Counted from the stretch's first letter, positions 50,186-60,357 are shown. The stretch: DNA of 64,000 nucleotides from Methanobrevibacter arboriphilus (GCF_019669925.1 NZ_AP019779.1:2087292-2151291); one strand, 5' to 3'. Made by a program: numbers and translations. Notes: generated from the letters alone by a model not told the origin.

Positions 50186-50293
50186 ATGTTAGCGTTAGCT
50201 ATCAACTATTTTTTTGGAGGAGGATGAGCTTATAACCAAAAATCATCAGTTAAAAGTGTTAAGAGAAAAAGAAAGAGTTTAAAAGATTTTTAG
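50186..50293 (+). pseudogene. Mini-ORF interrupted by one in-frame TGA
   Basis: A 35-codon frame beginning LALAINYFFGGG and ending in the basic SVKSVKRKRKSLKDF, broken by TGA at codon 14 (50225-50227). A GGAGGAGG run is inside the frame. I do not recognise it; a decayed small gene is the simplest reading. Confidence 0.25.
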
Positions 50294-50302
50294 TGAATAC
50301 TT

Positions 50303-50422
50303 GTAGGAGCTTTATTTATATTATCAAGACTCTCCCCGTATAAATAATATTTTTTTAAACAATTCTTAAATTGTTTTTTTATTTATATCTTGATAAAAAG
50401 GGTATAAATAGTATGCTCCTAC
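50303..50422 (+). ncRNA. Candidate structured RNA, 120-nt nested hairpin
   Basis: Five paired segments stack in order: GTAGGAGC (50303-50310) with GCTCCTAC (50415-50422); ATTTATA (50314) with TATAAAT (50403); TATCAAG (50322) with CTTGATA (50389); TATAAATAA (50339) with TTATTTATA (50379); AAACAATT (50357) with AATTGTTT (50369) around a CTTA loop. That is 39 perfect pairs. Unpaired CTCTCCCC sits at one internal bulge opposite AAAAGGG. No protein frame spans it. The strand is uncertain because hairpins are symmetric. Confidence 0.5.
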
Positions 50423-50733
50423 TGTTGGTTGTATATTATTTACTATATATAAATCTTTGCTATATAACGAATGTTATTATTTTTCATTGAACTGTTCAAG
50501 AAATATTAAACAAAAAAAGAATAAATAAAACCAAAAAATGAAATGAGAAATGAGTTTATGCCAAAATTGTTAGATAAAAGTTTTAAATATTAGTAAAAAA
50601 GAACTGTTAAATAAAAAAGTAATTAAAGAATATTAATTAAAGAATAATAATTAAAATATTAATTAAAGAAAAATAATTAAAGTATAATAATTAAAGTATA
50701 TGATTTAAATAAGATAAATTACTAAAAAATCAA

Positions 50734-51249
50734 CTAATACCAAACTTCTTTCATTCCAAGGAGATATGCAACCATGTTTGATATTAAATGGATTATTAAT
50801 GTAAGTATTGCAATTATTATCACTGTTTCTGAGCTTATGGTTGTGTATAATGATGCTAAAATCAATGCTCCCGCAATAAAATCTAGTTGATCTAATATTG
50901 GAGCAGGTCTGCCTCTATTTATGCCTAACCTTCTTTTAATAAAACTTCCAGCCGCATCACCCAATAATGCACCAAAACTTAAAAGGAAACCCACAATTAA
51001 CCCATATACTGGGTCCCAAATCAAGACTCCTTCTATAGCTCCCACGAGAGTCCCAGTTATTGTTCCAAAAATTAGTCCTTTCCAAGTTACTCCATTTCCT
51101 ATAATCCTATGTCCATCAATGAAATTTTTCCCAAAATCTACTGGTGTTGTTCCTCCAAATGCAAGTCCACTGAGATTTGCAATATAGGCAGGCATTATAA
51201 AGTATACTGCACTTAGACAGGTCATAATAAAAGCAGCTAATTCTGACAT
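50734..51249 (-). CDS. carS: CDP-archaeol synthase
   Basis: CarS activates the digeranylgeranylglyceryl phosphate lipid with CTP for polar headgroup attachment. It is a 171-residue, four-to-five-helix membrane protein of the DUF46 family with the motifs GLAFGGTTPVDFGKNF, GHRIIGNGVTWKG and LGDAAGSFIKRRLGINRGRPAPILDQLD. AGAGGA precedes ATG 51249. It faces away from the tetraether synthase homologue that begins 1 kb further on. Confidence 0.92.
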   Translation of the reverse strand: MSELAAFIMTCLSAVYFIMPAYIANLSGLAFGGTTPVDFGKNFIDGHRIIGNGVTWKGLIFGTITGTLVGAIEGVLIWDPVYGLIVGFLLSFGALLGDAAGSFIKRRLGINRGRPAPILDQLDFIAGALILASLYTTISSETVIIIAILTLIIHLISNMVAYLLGMKEVWY

Positions 51250-52307
51250 TATTTTCCTCTAATTTTTAATATTACTTATCTCATATTAATTCTTTTTAAT
51301 TTATAAACTTACTTATTTGATTATAATTTCAGAATTCTGTTTTTATCTTCACTTTTTCAGTTTTTTATTTTTAATAATTAATTATTAATTGAATAAGAGT
51401 TGGTTGTTTATAATTTATTCACTTTTATTGTTAGCTTTTCAATTTTTAATTTGTCTATCAGCTTAGAATTTAGCTATTATTTTGTTTTTTATTTTTTAGC
51501 TGTTAGTATTAAATTTATTTAGGTTTTTCTATATATAGCTAGGTTTTTTCTGTATATATTGTATAAAGATATATTTTTTTCTTTGAATGCTCATTAAATG
51601 TTAGATTTTATTTTAATTTTTTATAATATTTCCTATTTTTATTTACTTTTAATTTTATTCTATCAATTTTTACTAAACTTTACTATTTAATTTAAATATA
51701 TAAATATAATGCTTAAATATAAATATAATATAATAGAAAATAATAAGATAACAGTTGAATAGGATGAATAAAATAATTAGATAATTAATAAAAATACTGT
51801 CTTAATCTAGAACTATAAAAAGATATTTTATGGGATAGTTTTAATTAATAATTTGAATTATTATTTTAAGTTTTTTACTATCAATATAAATTCAAATATT
51901 CAATAATATTCAATAGATTTATCTAATAATACTCAATAAACTTTATTAATGATGAGAATCTAATTATTCAATTTAATTATTATATCAATAATTACTATCA
52001 ATCAATTATTATGTCAATTAATACTATTAATTATTACTATATCAATTAATATTATATTGTTAGTAATCAATTATATTATTATATCAATTAATTATATCAA
52101 TTAATAATTCAGTTAATAATTATATCATTAGTAAGCAATTAATACTATATCAATTAATTACACTAATTTAATTATTATGCTAAATTAACAATTATTTAAA
52201 ATATCAGCAAATTTTAATTATTAATATTTATTCTAGGAATGATTGATGTTTACATATCTCATTTGAATTTTAATCAGGATTAGTTAATAAGATAGGTGAT
52301 CATTTTG
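51250..52307. other. AT-rich gap between carS and tes
   Basis: A divergent 1-kb spacer. Between 51960 and 52170 the word TATCAATTAAT recurs about five times. AGGTGAT at 52294-52300 is the ribosome site of the next gene. No gene seen. Confidence 0.55.
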
Positions 52308-53807
52308 GTGTTTATTAAGAAAACAATGAGTTTATGCCCAACTTGTTTTAAACCAGTAGAAGCTGAAGTTTATGAGAAAGATGGGAAAGTTTGGATAAAA
52401 AAAGAGTGTCCTGAACATGGTAGTTTTGATAACACATACTGGACTAATGCAGAATTATATAAAAGAGTTGATGGTTATAAACCGTCTATTAAGCCAATAA
52501 ATAATCCTCAAGTTGATTTAATGTCAAATGAAGAGGGTTTAGGTTGTCCAAATAATTGTGGAATCTGTTCAGATCATGAAACTGCTACAGTACTTGGTCT
52601 TATTGATGTTACAAACAGATGTAATCTTAAATGTCCTGTTTGTTTTGCTAATGCTGCGGTTTCTAAAAAACTTTATGAACCTACTTTTGAAGAAATCAGA
52701 CAGATGTTAAAAAATTTACGTAGCTTAGATCCAGCACCTACTCCAGCAATACAATATGCTGGTGGAGAACCTACTGTTAGAAAGGATATTGTAGAACTTG
52801 TTAAGTTAGCTAAAGAAGAAGGTTTTTCTCATACTCAGATAGCTACTAACGGTTTAAGATTAGCACGTAAAGAATCTTTAGCTCAAGAATTAGCTGATGC
52901 AGGATTAAATACTATTTATCTTCAATTTGATGGTGTTACTGAGGAACCTTATATTTATAATCGTGGTAAAAATATTCTTCCTCAAAAGATTCAAGCTATT
53001 GAAAACTGTAGAAAAGCTAATCTTGGAATTGTTTTAGTTCCAACTTTAGTTAAAGGGATTAATGATGATCAAGTTGGAGACATAATTAATTTTGCTATTG
53101 ATAATATTGATATTATTCATGGAGTTAATTTCCAACCAGTATCCTTTGCTGGTAGAACTCCTCAAGATCAAGTAGAGGAGCAGAGAATTACTATTCCTGA
53201 TTTCATTGATTTAACTTCTAAACAAACTGATAATCAAATTAAAGAAGATGATTTCTATCCTCCTTCTTCAGTTGAGCCTATTTCTAGATTTATTGGTGCT
53301 CTTGAAGGAGAAGAACCCTCTGTAACACTAAATTGTCATCAACATTGTGGTATAGCTACCTATATTTTCATTGATAGTAATAAGAAAATTATTCCAGTAA
53401 CTGATTTTATTGATGTTGATAGGTTCTTAGAATTTTTAGATGAAAATGCTGAAAAAATAGAAAATGGTGGTTTTGCTATAAAGCCAAGAGTTTTAGCTAA
53501 AGCTACAAGAGAAATCCCAAAAGTATTAGATAGAAGTAAAGCTCCAGATTCTTTGGATATATCTAAAATATTGGTGAATGTATTTAAAGATAGATCTTAT
53601 GAAGCTTTAGGTGATTTCCACCATAATTCTTTACTTATATCTTGTATGCATTTTATGGATCCTTTTAATTTTGATGAAAACAGGGTTAAAAAATGTGTAA
53701 TTCATTATGCTGTTCCTGATGGTCGTATAATACCATTCTGTACAATGAATTCCATGTATAGGCAAGAAATTGAGGAAGAATTTTCAGTTCCATTTAAAAA
53801 AGATTGA
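52308..53807 (+). CDS. tes: Radical SAM tetraether lipid synthase homologue (Tes/MJ0619 family)
   Basis: The protein matches the archaeal Tes/MJ0619 family, which joins the chain ends of two diether lipids to make tetraethers. The radical SAM cysteines are in RCNLKCPVCFA. Other cysteine sites that could hold further clusters or zinc are LCPTCFKP near the N-terminus, GCPNNCGICSDH before the core, and NCHQHCG in the C-terminal part. An older proposal gave this family a role in methylating methanopterin. AGGTGAT points to GTG 52308 or the TTG at 52305 as the start. About 499 aa. Confidence 0.82.
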   Translation: MFIKKTMSLCPTCFKPVEAEVYEKDGKVWIKKECPEHGSFDNTYWTNAELYKRVDGYKPSIKPINNPQVDLMSNEEGLGCPNNCGICSDHETATVLGLIDVTNRCNLKCPVCFANAAVSKKLYEPTFEEIRQMLKNLRSLDPAPTPAIQYAGGEPTVRKDIVELVKLAKEEGFSHTQIATNGLRLARKESLAQELADAGLNTIYLQFDGVTEEPYIYNRGKNILPQKIQAIENCRKANLGIVLVPTLVKGINDDQVGDIINFAIDNIDIIHGVNFQPVSFAGRTPQDQVEEQRITIPDFIDLTSKQTDNQIKEDDFYPPSSVEPISRFIGALEGEEPSVTLNCHQHCGIATYIFIDSNKKIIPVTDFIDVDRFLEFLDENAEKIENGGFAIKPRVLAKATREIPKVLDRSKAPDSLDISKILVNVFKDRSYEALGDFHHNSLLISCMHFMDPFNFDENRVKKCVIHYAVPDGRIIPFCTMNSMYRQEIEEEFSVPFKKD

Positions 53808-54239
53808 TGATTTAAATTGAATAATATTCTTTAATCTTTATTTTATTCTTTAATTTTTATTTTTGTAACATTTTTCAATTAAGTTTTCTTAATTTATTTA
53901 CATTCTTATATTTTTTATTTATAATTTTATTTAGTAATTTTTTATTTTTTCAATTTATTTCTTGTTTTATTTTTAGCTTATTTTTAATCTATTTCTTAGT
54001 TTATTTTTAACTTATTTTTAGTTTATTTTTAATCTATTTCTTAATTTATTTTTAACTTGTTTTTTAATTTTTAGCTTATTTTTAAATCATCTTATAATTT
54101 AATTATAAAATCAATTTTAAAATTAAATATAAAAATTAATATATGATAATAGATTATATTGTACTAGATTTTATTTAAATTAATAAATTAAATTAATAAA
54201 TTCTTGATAGTTTATTGGAACAACTTAAGGAGCTATTAT
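53808..54239. other. AT-rich intergenic stretch
   Basis: Tandem TTATTTTTAATCTATTTCTTA-like repeats at about 53960-54070. AAGGAG at 54227-54232 serves mptG. No gene seen. Confidence 0.55.
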
Positions 54240-55229
54240 ATGATTATTAAAACTCCATCTAGACTACATATGACTCTAATTGATTTAAATGGTTCTTATG
54301 GTCGGGCAGATGGTGGTATTGGTTTAACCATAGATAAACCTAATTTTACTCTTCAATGTGAGCATTCAGAAAGTGGAATTTCCATTGATTTTAATGAAAA
54401 AATTACTGATGAAGAAATAAGAAAAGAAGCTTTTAAAAAAATTAGTATGTCTGCAGAAAAAGTAATTTCAAAATATAATTTCGATGAAGGTTTCCATTTT
54501 ACTGTTGAAGAGGCATATCCTCCACATTCTGGTTTAGGATCTGGAACACAAATGTCTTTAGCTACAGCAAAACTCATCTGTGAATTTAATCAAAAAAAAG
54601 TTGATAGTATACAACTTGGAAGTATTCTTGGAAGAGGTGGAAGTTCTGGTATTGGAATGGGTGCATTTGATTATGGGGGATTTGTTGTAGATGGAGGACA
54701 TGATTTAAAAGATAAAGGAGGGTCTGTTTTACCATCATCAGTTAATCCAGCTAAACCACCTCAACTAATTGGTCGTTATGACTTTCCAGAGGATTGGGAA
54801 ATTGTTGTAGCTATATCTGATGCCGATACAACGGTTACAGGTATGAAAGAAGATGATATTTTTGAAAAATACTGTCCAGTTCCTAAAAATGATGTTGAAA
54901 AGCTATCTCATATAATATTTATGAACCTCATTCCATTTCTTTTAGAAAAAAACATTGAATCAGTTGGAGATTCAATTAATAATATTCAAAAACTTGGTTT
55001 TAAAAACATTGAAGTTTCTCGTCAGTCTCAAAATGTTAGAGTTTTAATGGATAACATGAGACAATTTGGAGCTTATGGTGTTGGAATGAGTTCTTTTGGT
55101 CCAGCTATTTATGGCTTAATTGATAAACATAATCAAGACGTTTTTAAAGCAACTCAAGACTATCTTGGTGATGAAGGCATTGTTTTTAAAACAAAAGCTC
55201 AAAATCATGGATTTGAAATTGAAAAATAG
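54240..55229 (+). CDS. mptG: Beta-ribofuranosylaminobenzene 5'-phosphate synthase
   Basis: First committed enzyme of methanopterin synthesis; it joins PRPP to a 4-hydroxybenzoate/p-aminobenzoate acceptor with loss of CO2. It is a GHMP-kinase-fold protein: TPSRLHMTLIDLNG at the start and AYPPHSGLGSGTQMSLATA in the middle. ATG 54240 lies seven bases after AAGGAG; an in-frame start 36 bases upstream adds a poorly conserved tail. Length 329 aa is normal. It follows the tes homologue on the same strand by 430 bases. Confidence 0.92.
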   Translation: MIIKTPSRLHMTLIDLNGSYGRADGGIGLTIDKPNFTLQCEHSESGISIDFNEKITDEEIRKEAFKKISMSAEKVISKYNFDEGFHFTVEEAYPPHSGLGSGTQMSLATAKLICEFNQKKVDSIQLGSILGRGGSSGIGMGAFDYGGFVVDGGHDLKDKGGSVLPSSVNPAKPPQLIGRYDFPEDWEIVVAISDADTTVTGMKEDDIFEKYCPVPKNDVEKLSHIIFMNLIPFLLEKNIESVGDSINNIQKLGFKNIEVSRQSQNVRVLMDNMRQFGAYGVGMSSFGPAIYGLIDKHNQDVFKATQDYLGDEGIVFKTKAQNHGFEIEK

Positions 55230-55465
55230 TTATTAATTTTTTTATTATTAATTTTTTCATTTTTTAATTAATCGTTAGTTATATAAGTCATTAGTTACAT
55301 TAAATAACTTATAATTTATATTAAATAAATAATTCTTGATAATTTTTATATTTTTAAAGATAATTCATTGTTTTATTATTACACGTTTTTTATAATATTA
55401 TAATTCATAATTAAAAAGATTAAATAATTTCATTTGTTTTTATTAATAAGTTTAATGCTGATAAA

Positions 55466-55948
55466 ATGGATAAGATAAAAGGAAAAGTTTGGAAATTTGG
55501 AGATAATATTGATACTGATGTTATTATTCCTGGAAGGTATTTAAGAACATTTAACCCTGAAGATTTAGCTCGGCATGTTATGGCTGGTGAAAGAGAGGAT
55601 TTTGCAAGTGTGGTTGAATCAGGAGATATTATCTTGGCTGATGATAATTTTGGTTGTGGATCTTCAAGAGAACAAGCACCAGTAGCTATTAAAACAGCTG
55701 GGGTTTCAGCTGTAATAGCTAAATCTTTTGCAAGAATTTTCTATAGAAATGCTATTAATATTGGTCTTCCAGTTGTTAAAGCTGATATTGATGCTAAAGA
55801 AGGAGATATTATCTCATTAGATTTGAAAAAGGGTGTTATTATTAATGAATCTTCTGGAAAATCCTTTAAAATTGAACCATTTAAAGACTTCATGCTAGAT
55901 ATTCTTAGTGATGGGGGTCTTGTTAAACATTATCTCAATGAAAAATAG
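55466..55948 (+). CDS. hacB: Aconitase-family small subunit, probably homoaconitase HacB
   Basis: This is a swivel-domain subunit of the 3-isopropylmalate/homoaconitate dehydratase group, with FGDNIDTDVIIPGRYL at the start and FGCGSSREQAP in the core. The specificity loop reads YLRT, the form known in methanogen homoaconitase for coenzyme B chain elongation, whereas isopropylmalate isomerases have YLVY-like loops. The large subunit is not in the window. Length 160 aa is normal. No strong ribosome site precedes ATG 55466. Confidence 0.82.
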   Translation: MDKIKGKVWKFGDNIDTDVIIPGRYLRTFNPEDLARHVMAGEREDFASVVESGDIILADDNFGCGSSREQAPVAIKTAGVSAVIAKSFARIFYRNAINIGLPVVKADIDAKEGDIISLDLKKGVIINESSGKSFKIEPFKDFMLDILSDGGLVKHYLNEK

Positions 55949-56426
55949 TAACTATTGTTTAATTAATAATTCTTTTGTTTAAATAAGTGTTACTTTTTAT
56001 AGCTATCATTTTTAATGAAGATATTTTCATTATTTTTAATCTGTTTTTATTTTTAGTTTTTTAATAATTAATTTTTAAAAATATTAATCCTAAACTATTA
56101 ATATAGTAACATTACAAATAAAAATAGTAAAAATAAAAAGAAATATAATAAATGTAAATAATGTTAATTTAATTATCTTAATTATCTTAATTATCTTAAT
56201 TATCTTAATTATTTTAACTATTTTAATTATCTTAGTTATAGTTATAATTATTTTAATTATTTTATTTATCTTAGATATAATTACTTTAAATATAATTTTT
56301 TTAATTTAATTATTTTAAATATAATTACTTTAAATATAATTTTTTAATTTAATTATTTTTAATCTAATTATTTTTAATTTTATTAATTCTTGAATATAAA
56401 GAATTAAGTTTCAAGAGGTATTAAAA
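55949..56426. repeat. AT-rich gap with nine-base tandem repeat
   Basis: AATTATCTT repeats about five times near 56166-56210, then looser ATTATTTTA copies. AGAGGT near 56414 serves the next gene. No gene seen. Confidence 0.6.
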
Positions 56427-57071
56427 ATGGAATGTCCTATTTGTGGGTCAGAAAACATAGATACATTAAAATCAAAGAGAATCTCCTCAAAAAGTGGAGA
56501 AATAAATGAATTACTCCTAAAATGTAACAACTGTGAATCTGTATTTAAAGATAAAATCACTGAAAGTAAACCTATTCCAATTAGACTTATAATTAGTGAA
56601 TATGAAAGTTCTAAGAAGACTCATATTGATATTTATCCTGATGAAAAGCTATCTAAGGATAATATTTTATTGTCTGATATGGGTGAAGTTGAAATTACTT
56701 CTCTTGAAACAAAAGATGGAAGAAGAGTTTCAAGTTCAATTGCCAAGGATGTTTCTACAATTTGGGCAAGTTCAATTGAAATTCCTTCAAGAATAGGCGT
56801 TTCAGTTGATTTAACAGGTAATGTTGATTCTTTTAAGGTAGAAGTAGACAGGGAAACTGAATTTGCTACTGATGATTTTGTTAAAATAGCTGAATATGTG
56901 ATTCGTATAAATGTTATTAAAACTTTAGAAAGAAAAACAAGAAAAGGATATGCAAAAGCTCGAGTTATCCAAAGAATTTATGGAAGACCAGTTAAATTTA
57001 ATAATTATGATTATGATTTAACTGATAAAATTGTTTCAAGGAAAGTAACTGATAAAAGAGCTAAAAAATAG
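56427..57071 (+). CDS. HVO_0476-family zinc-finger protein
   Basis: The N-terminus has a zinc ribbon, CPICGSEN with CNNCESVF, followed by a 170-residue domain that ends in the basic KTLERKTRKGYAKARVIQRIYGRP. The family is conserved in euryarchaea and probably binds RNA or DNA; its exact job is unknown. AGAGGT precedes ATG 56427. It is on the same strand as hacB and the methylthiotransferase. Confidence 0.82.
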   Translation: MECPICGSENIDTLKSKRISSKSGEINELLLKCNNCESVFKDKITESKPIPIRLIISEYESSKKTHIDIYPDEKLSKDNILLSDMGEVEITSLETKDGRRVSSSIAKDVSTIWASSIEIPSRIGVSVDLTGNVDSFKVEVDRETEFATDDFVKIAEYVIRINVIKTLERKTRKGYAKARVIQRIYGRPVKFNNYDYDLTDKIVSRKVTDKRAKK

Positions 57072-57244
57072 ATTATAAATATTTATTTTTATTGCATATT
57101 AATTATTTAACATTAATTATTTAATATTAATTATTTAACATCTTGATTATAATTTTTTAATATTATATTTTTTATATTAGTACATACTCTTTATTTAAGT
57201 TTTTTTACTGTTAATTTTTATTATTTGATATTTTAGTGGATAAT

Positions 57245-58546
57245 ATGGTAGTTTCAAAGGTTTTTATAGATACATTTGGTTGTACATTTAATCAAGCTGA
57301 TTCTCAAATCATGGCAGGTAATTTAGTAGAAAATGATTTTGAAATAGTAAATTCTATTGATGATGCTGATGTAGCTATTATAAATACTTGCTATGTAAAG
57401 CAACCTACAGAAAGTAAAGTAACTAATAGAATACAAAAATTAAGAGATCAATTTCCAGAGCTTAAAATCATTGTTAGTGGATGTATGGTTGAAATTGATC
57501 CAAAAAAACTGGATAAAATAGCTCCAGAAACTTCATGGATTGGACCACATCAGCTTAATAAAACCACTAATGTTGTAAAAACCACTTTAAATGGTGAAAT
57601 ATCAAGAGAATGTGGTTTTTCTAAAGATACAAAAGTAGGTGTTCCAAAAATCCGTTTTGATGAACTTATACATATTATTCAAATTTGTGAAGGTTGTTTA
57701 GGTGCTTGTAGCTATTGTTGTACTCGTTTTGCACGAGGTAAACTTAATAGTTATCCTATTTCAGAAATTAAAAAAGAAGCAAAGGAAGCCTTGCTTGATG
57801 GCTGTGTTGAAATTCAGCTAACTGCACAAGATACAGCTGCTTTTGGAAAAGATACAAATGAAAAATTATCTGACTTAATTAAGGAGATAGCTAACCTCTC
57901 AAAGGATCCAGATATTAAAAATGATTTTAGAATTCGTGTTGGGATGATGCATCCTAATAATATTGGTGATGATTTAGAAGATTTAATAAAAGCTTTTAAA
58001 CAGCCTAATGTTTATAAATTTATTCATATTCCTATTCAATCAGGTAGTGACTCTGTATTATATGATATGAAAAGAGGACATACTGTTAAAAATTATATGA
58101 AAATTGTTAATCGATTTAAAAGTGAAATTCCCGACATAACAATAGCTACAGACATAATTGTAGGTTATCCAACTGAAAATGACTTAGATTTTAAGAAAAC
58201 AGCTGATCTTTTAAAGGATTTAAAACCAGGACTTATTCATATATCAAAATATAGGCATAGAGAAGGTGCTCCATCTTCTGTTCTTGATGAAATACCTCAT
58301 GAAGTTATGAAAAAACGTTCAAAGTATTTAACAGAAATTAAATCTGAAATTACTCAAGATGAAAATAAAGAGTTACTTGGATCAGTACAAAAAGTTCTTG
58401 TGGTTGAAAAAGGTTCTAAAGGTGGATTTATAGCTAAAACTGATTCTTATATTCCTGTGGTTGTGGAAGATGTTGTTATTGGAACTTTTGTTGATGTTAA
58501 GATAACTGAAGTTACCAGTACTTATTTAAAGGGTATTTTAATATAA
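57245..58546 (+). CDS. tRNA t6A37 methylthiotransferase (e-MtaB type)
   Basis: This radical SAM enzyme adds a methylthio group to t6A at position 37 of tRNAs. The N-terminal UPF0004 domain has FGCTFNQADSQ, INTCYVKQPTE and VSGCMVE cysteines for one cluster; the SAM cluster cysteines are in EGCLGACSYCCTRFARG. A C-terminal TRAM-like stretch (GSVQKVLVVEKG ... GTFVDVKITEV) would bind RNA. ATG 57245 is used; the GTG at 57236 is within a weak ribosome site. Length 433 aa is normal. Confidence 0.9.
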   Translation: MVVSKVFIDTFGCTFNQADSQIMAGNLVENDFEIVNSIDDADVAIINTCYVKQPTESKVTNRIQKLRDQFPELKIIVSGCMVEIDPKKLDKIAPETSWIGPHQLNKTTNVVKTTLNGEISRECGFSKDTKVGVPKIRFDELIHIIQICEGCLGACSYCCTRFARGKLNSYPISEIKKEAKEALLDGCVEIQLTAQDTAAFGKDTNEKLSDLIKEIANLSKDPDIKNDFRIRVGMMHPNNIGDDLEDLIKAFKQPNVYKFIHIPIQSGSDSVLYDMKRGHTVKNYMKIVNRFKSEIPDITIATDIIVGYPTENDLDFKKTADLLKDLKPGLIHISKYRHREGAPSSVLDEIPHEVMKKRSKYLTEIKSEITQDENKELLGSVQKVLVVEKGSKGGFIAKTDSYIPVVVEDVVIGTFVDVKITEVTSTYLKGILI

Positions 58547-58612
58547 TTAAGTATAATTTTAATATTTTTTCATTATAATTTTCTATTTCTTATAAATCCT
58601 AATAGAATTATT

Positions 58613-58755
58613 AAAAGTAGCTATAAATTGATAAATTTTGGGTATTTTTTAAAAAAAGATTGGAGTGAGATTCATTTATTTGTAAATAAATCTCATAAGC
58701 CTCACAGTATTTATAATATTATTTTTTATAATATTTAAATTTTTATATTGTTTAT
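58613..58755 (+). repeat. Dispersed hairpin element, copy 2
   Basis: Matches 50043-50180 in order and spacing. Here GAGATT (58664) pairs with AATCTC (58686), a partly different stem from copy 1, and the flanks AAATTGATAAATTTT and ATATTTAAATTTTT are shared. Confidence 0.55.
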
Positions 58756-58876
58756 TTTTCTTAAAAATATTACTTTTCAAATACTCTTGAAAAATTCATA
58801 CTATATTTAACAAAATAATAATATAAGTTTAATTAAATCAATTGAATTTAAGAAAGGAAAATTTGGAGAAATAGAA

Positions 58877-59026
58877 ATGACTACTAATAATCAGATAAAA
58901 TTATTTAAAAATAATAAAATAATGACTTTATGGAACAAAGAAGAGCAAAAATAGTATTTTTTAGTAATAGATGTTGTAAGATTAACAATTGATAATATAA
59001 TTGATAAATTTATTGATAAAATTTAA
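58877..59026 (+). pseudogene. Remnant of a BRO-N/DinD-like gene
   Basis: ATG 58877 starts IKLFKNNKIMTLWNKEEQK, then TAG 58952-58954, then YFLVIDVVRLTIDN in the same frame to TAA 59026. The pattern KI..LWNEE...WYFSVIDVV is typical of BRO-N domains in DinD-like and phage antirepressor proteins; the TAG replaces a tryptophan codon. Everything after the first 50 residues is missing. It overlaps the cofH stop by a few bases, so it is probably a leftover of a phage or mobile gene. Confidence 0.6.
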
Positions 59027-60129
59027 ATATCAACTATATTTTCATATAAAGTATCTCTAAGTGCCGGAGTTCTTCCAATATCAGTTATAATTGTTTTTAA
59101 ATTATCTATTTCAGTACTACTTCCATAAGAAGCACCAGCTGATTTAGAAATATTTTCTTCTCCAAGAGTTCCTCCCATATCATTAGCACCAGCTAATAAA
59201 CATGTTTGAGCAAATTTAAAACCTAATTTTACCCATGAAACTTGTATGTTAGGTATTAAATCTCTAAACATTAATCTGGCTATTGCATAAACTTTAAGAT
59301 CTTCTACTCCAGTTGCTCCAGGACTTGACTTTCCTTTTTGGTATATTGGTGTATTTTCATGCATAAATGTAAGTGGAACAAACTCTGTAAAACCATGTGT
59401 TTCTTCTTGTATATTCCTGAGTATTTCCATGTGTTTTACTCTATCTTCTAATGTTTCTACATGCCCATACATCATTGTAGAAGTACTTCTAACTCCATTT
59501 TTATGAGCAGTTTTTATAACATCTTTCCATTCATCTACACTTAATTTTCCATTACATATGATCTTTCGAACATTATCATCTAAGATTTCAGCCGCTGTTC
59601 CAGTTATCGTTCCAAGACCTGCTTTTTTAAGGATTTTTAATGTTTCATCTACTGAAATTTCTGCTTGTTTAGATCCATAATAAATTTCCATTGGTGAAAA
59701 TGCATGTAAATGAACATCAGGACATTCTGCTTTTACACTTTTTACAATATCTTCATAAAAATAGGTATCTACATTTTCATGTAACCCTCCTTGTATACAT
59801 AATTCTGTTGCACCGTTTTTGTGAACTTTTTTAGCTATATCTACAATTTCATCAACATTCATGAAAAATGAATCTGCTTCTCCTTCATTTTTTTTAAATG
59901 CACAAAAACCACATGTACCTGAGCATATATTTGTAAAATTAATATTCCAATTATTAATAAAAGTTACATTATTACCTACAATTTCTTCTCTTACTAAATC
60001 AGCAGTAGATATTAAACCATTTATATCATGTCCCTTTACATTCATCAAATATAATGCATCATCATAAGATAAAGCTTCATCAAGAGATTTATCTAAAATT
60101 TTTTTGGTTTTTTCATTTATATTTAGCAT
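59023..60129 (-). CDS. cofH: CofH, F420 precursor synthase subunit
   Basis: CofH transfers the hydroxybenzyl part of tyrosine to 5-amino-6-ribitylaminouracil, and CofG then completes the F0 ring for coenzyme F420. Radical SAM cysteines are in [12 protein letters not shown], preceded by [17 protein letters not shown] and GTAAEILDD are CofH-type. The frame is open up to a TTG at 60243, but the extra 38 residues are a simple repeat (KDGSxIT); ATG 60129 gives the usual 368 aa, with a weak GGAA site. CofG is not in the window. Confidence 0.9.
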   Translation of the reverse strand: MLNINEKTKKILDKSLDEALSYDDALYLMNVKGHDINGLISTADLVREEIVGNNVTFINNWNINFTNICSGTCGFCAFKKNEGEADSFFMNVDEIVDIAKKVHKNGATELCIQGGLHENVDTYFYEDIVKSVKAECPDVHLHAFSPMEIYYGSKQAEISVDETLKILKKAGLGTITGTAAEILDDNVRKIICNGKLSVDEWKDVIKTAHKNGVRSTSTMMYGHVETLEDRVKHMEILRNIQEETHGFTEFVPLTFMHENTPIYQKGKSSPGATGVEDLKVYAIARLMFRDLIPNIQVSWVKLGFKFAQTCLLAGANDMGGTLGEENISKSAGASYGSSTEIDNLKTIITDIGRTPALRDTLYENIVDI

Positions 60130-60357
60130 AGAATCAGTTCCATTTTTATTACTTCCATCTTTATTAGTTATAATACTTCCATCTTTAGTTATAATTTTAT
60201 TACTTTTATTTTTACTAATTATATTTTTAATAATTTGCACCAATTGATTTTTATTAGTTATATTTTTAATAATTTAATCTTTATTAATAAATATATATTC
60301 TAATAGTATTTCATTTTTTTATTAGATTACTTTATTAATATTATTTTTTGTTTTATT

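Larger units (their letters stand above)
49964..50733. other. Long gap with dispersed element, mini-ORF and structured RNA candidate
   Basis: Nearly 770 bases. It holds the element at 50043-50180, the broken mini-ORF at 50186-50293, and the nested hairpin at 50303-50422, all listed separately; the last 200 bases are AATTAAAG-type simple sequence. Confidence 0.6.

Noticed and set aside
50225-50227. TGA in the mini-ORF as selenocysteine or other recoding
   Set aside because: No SECIS-like or other recoding structure identified and no known family; decay is simpler.
60130-60243. N-terminal 38-residue extension of CofH
   Set aside because: Starts with TTG without ribosome site and is made of a short KDGS repeat; CofH has normal length without it.
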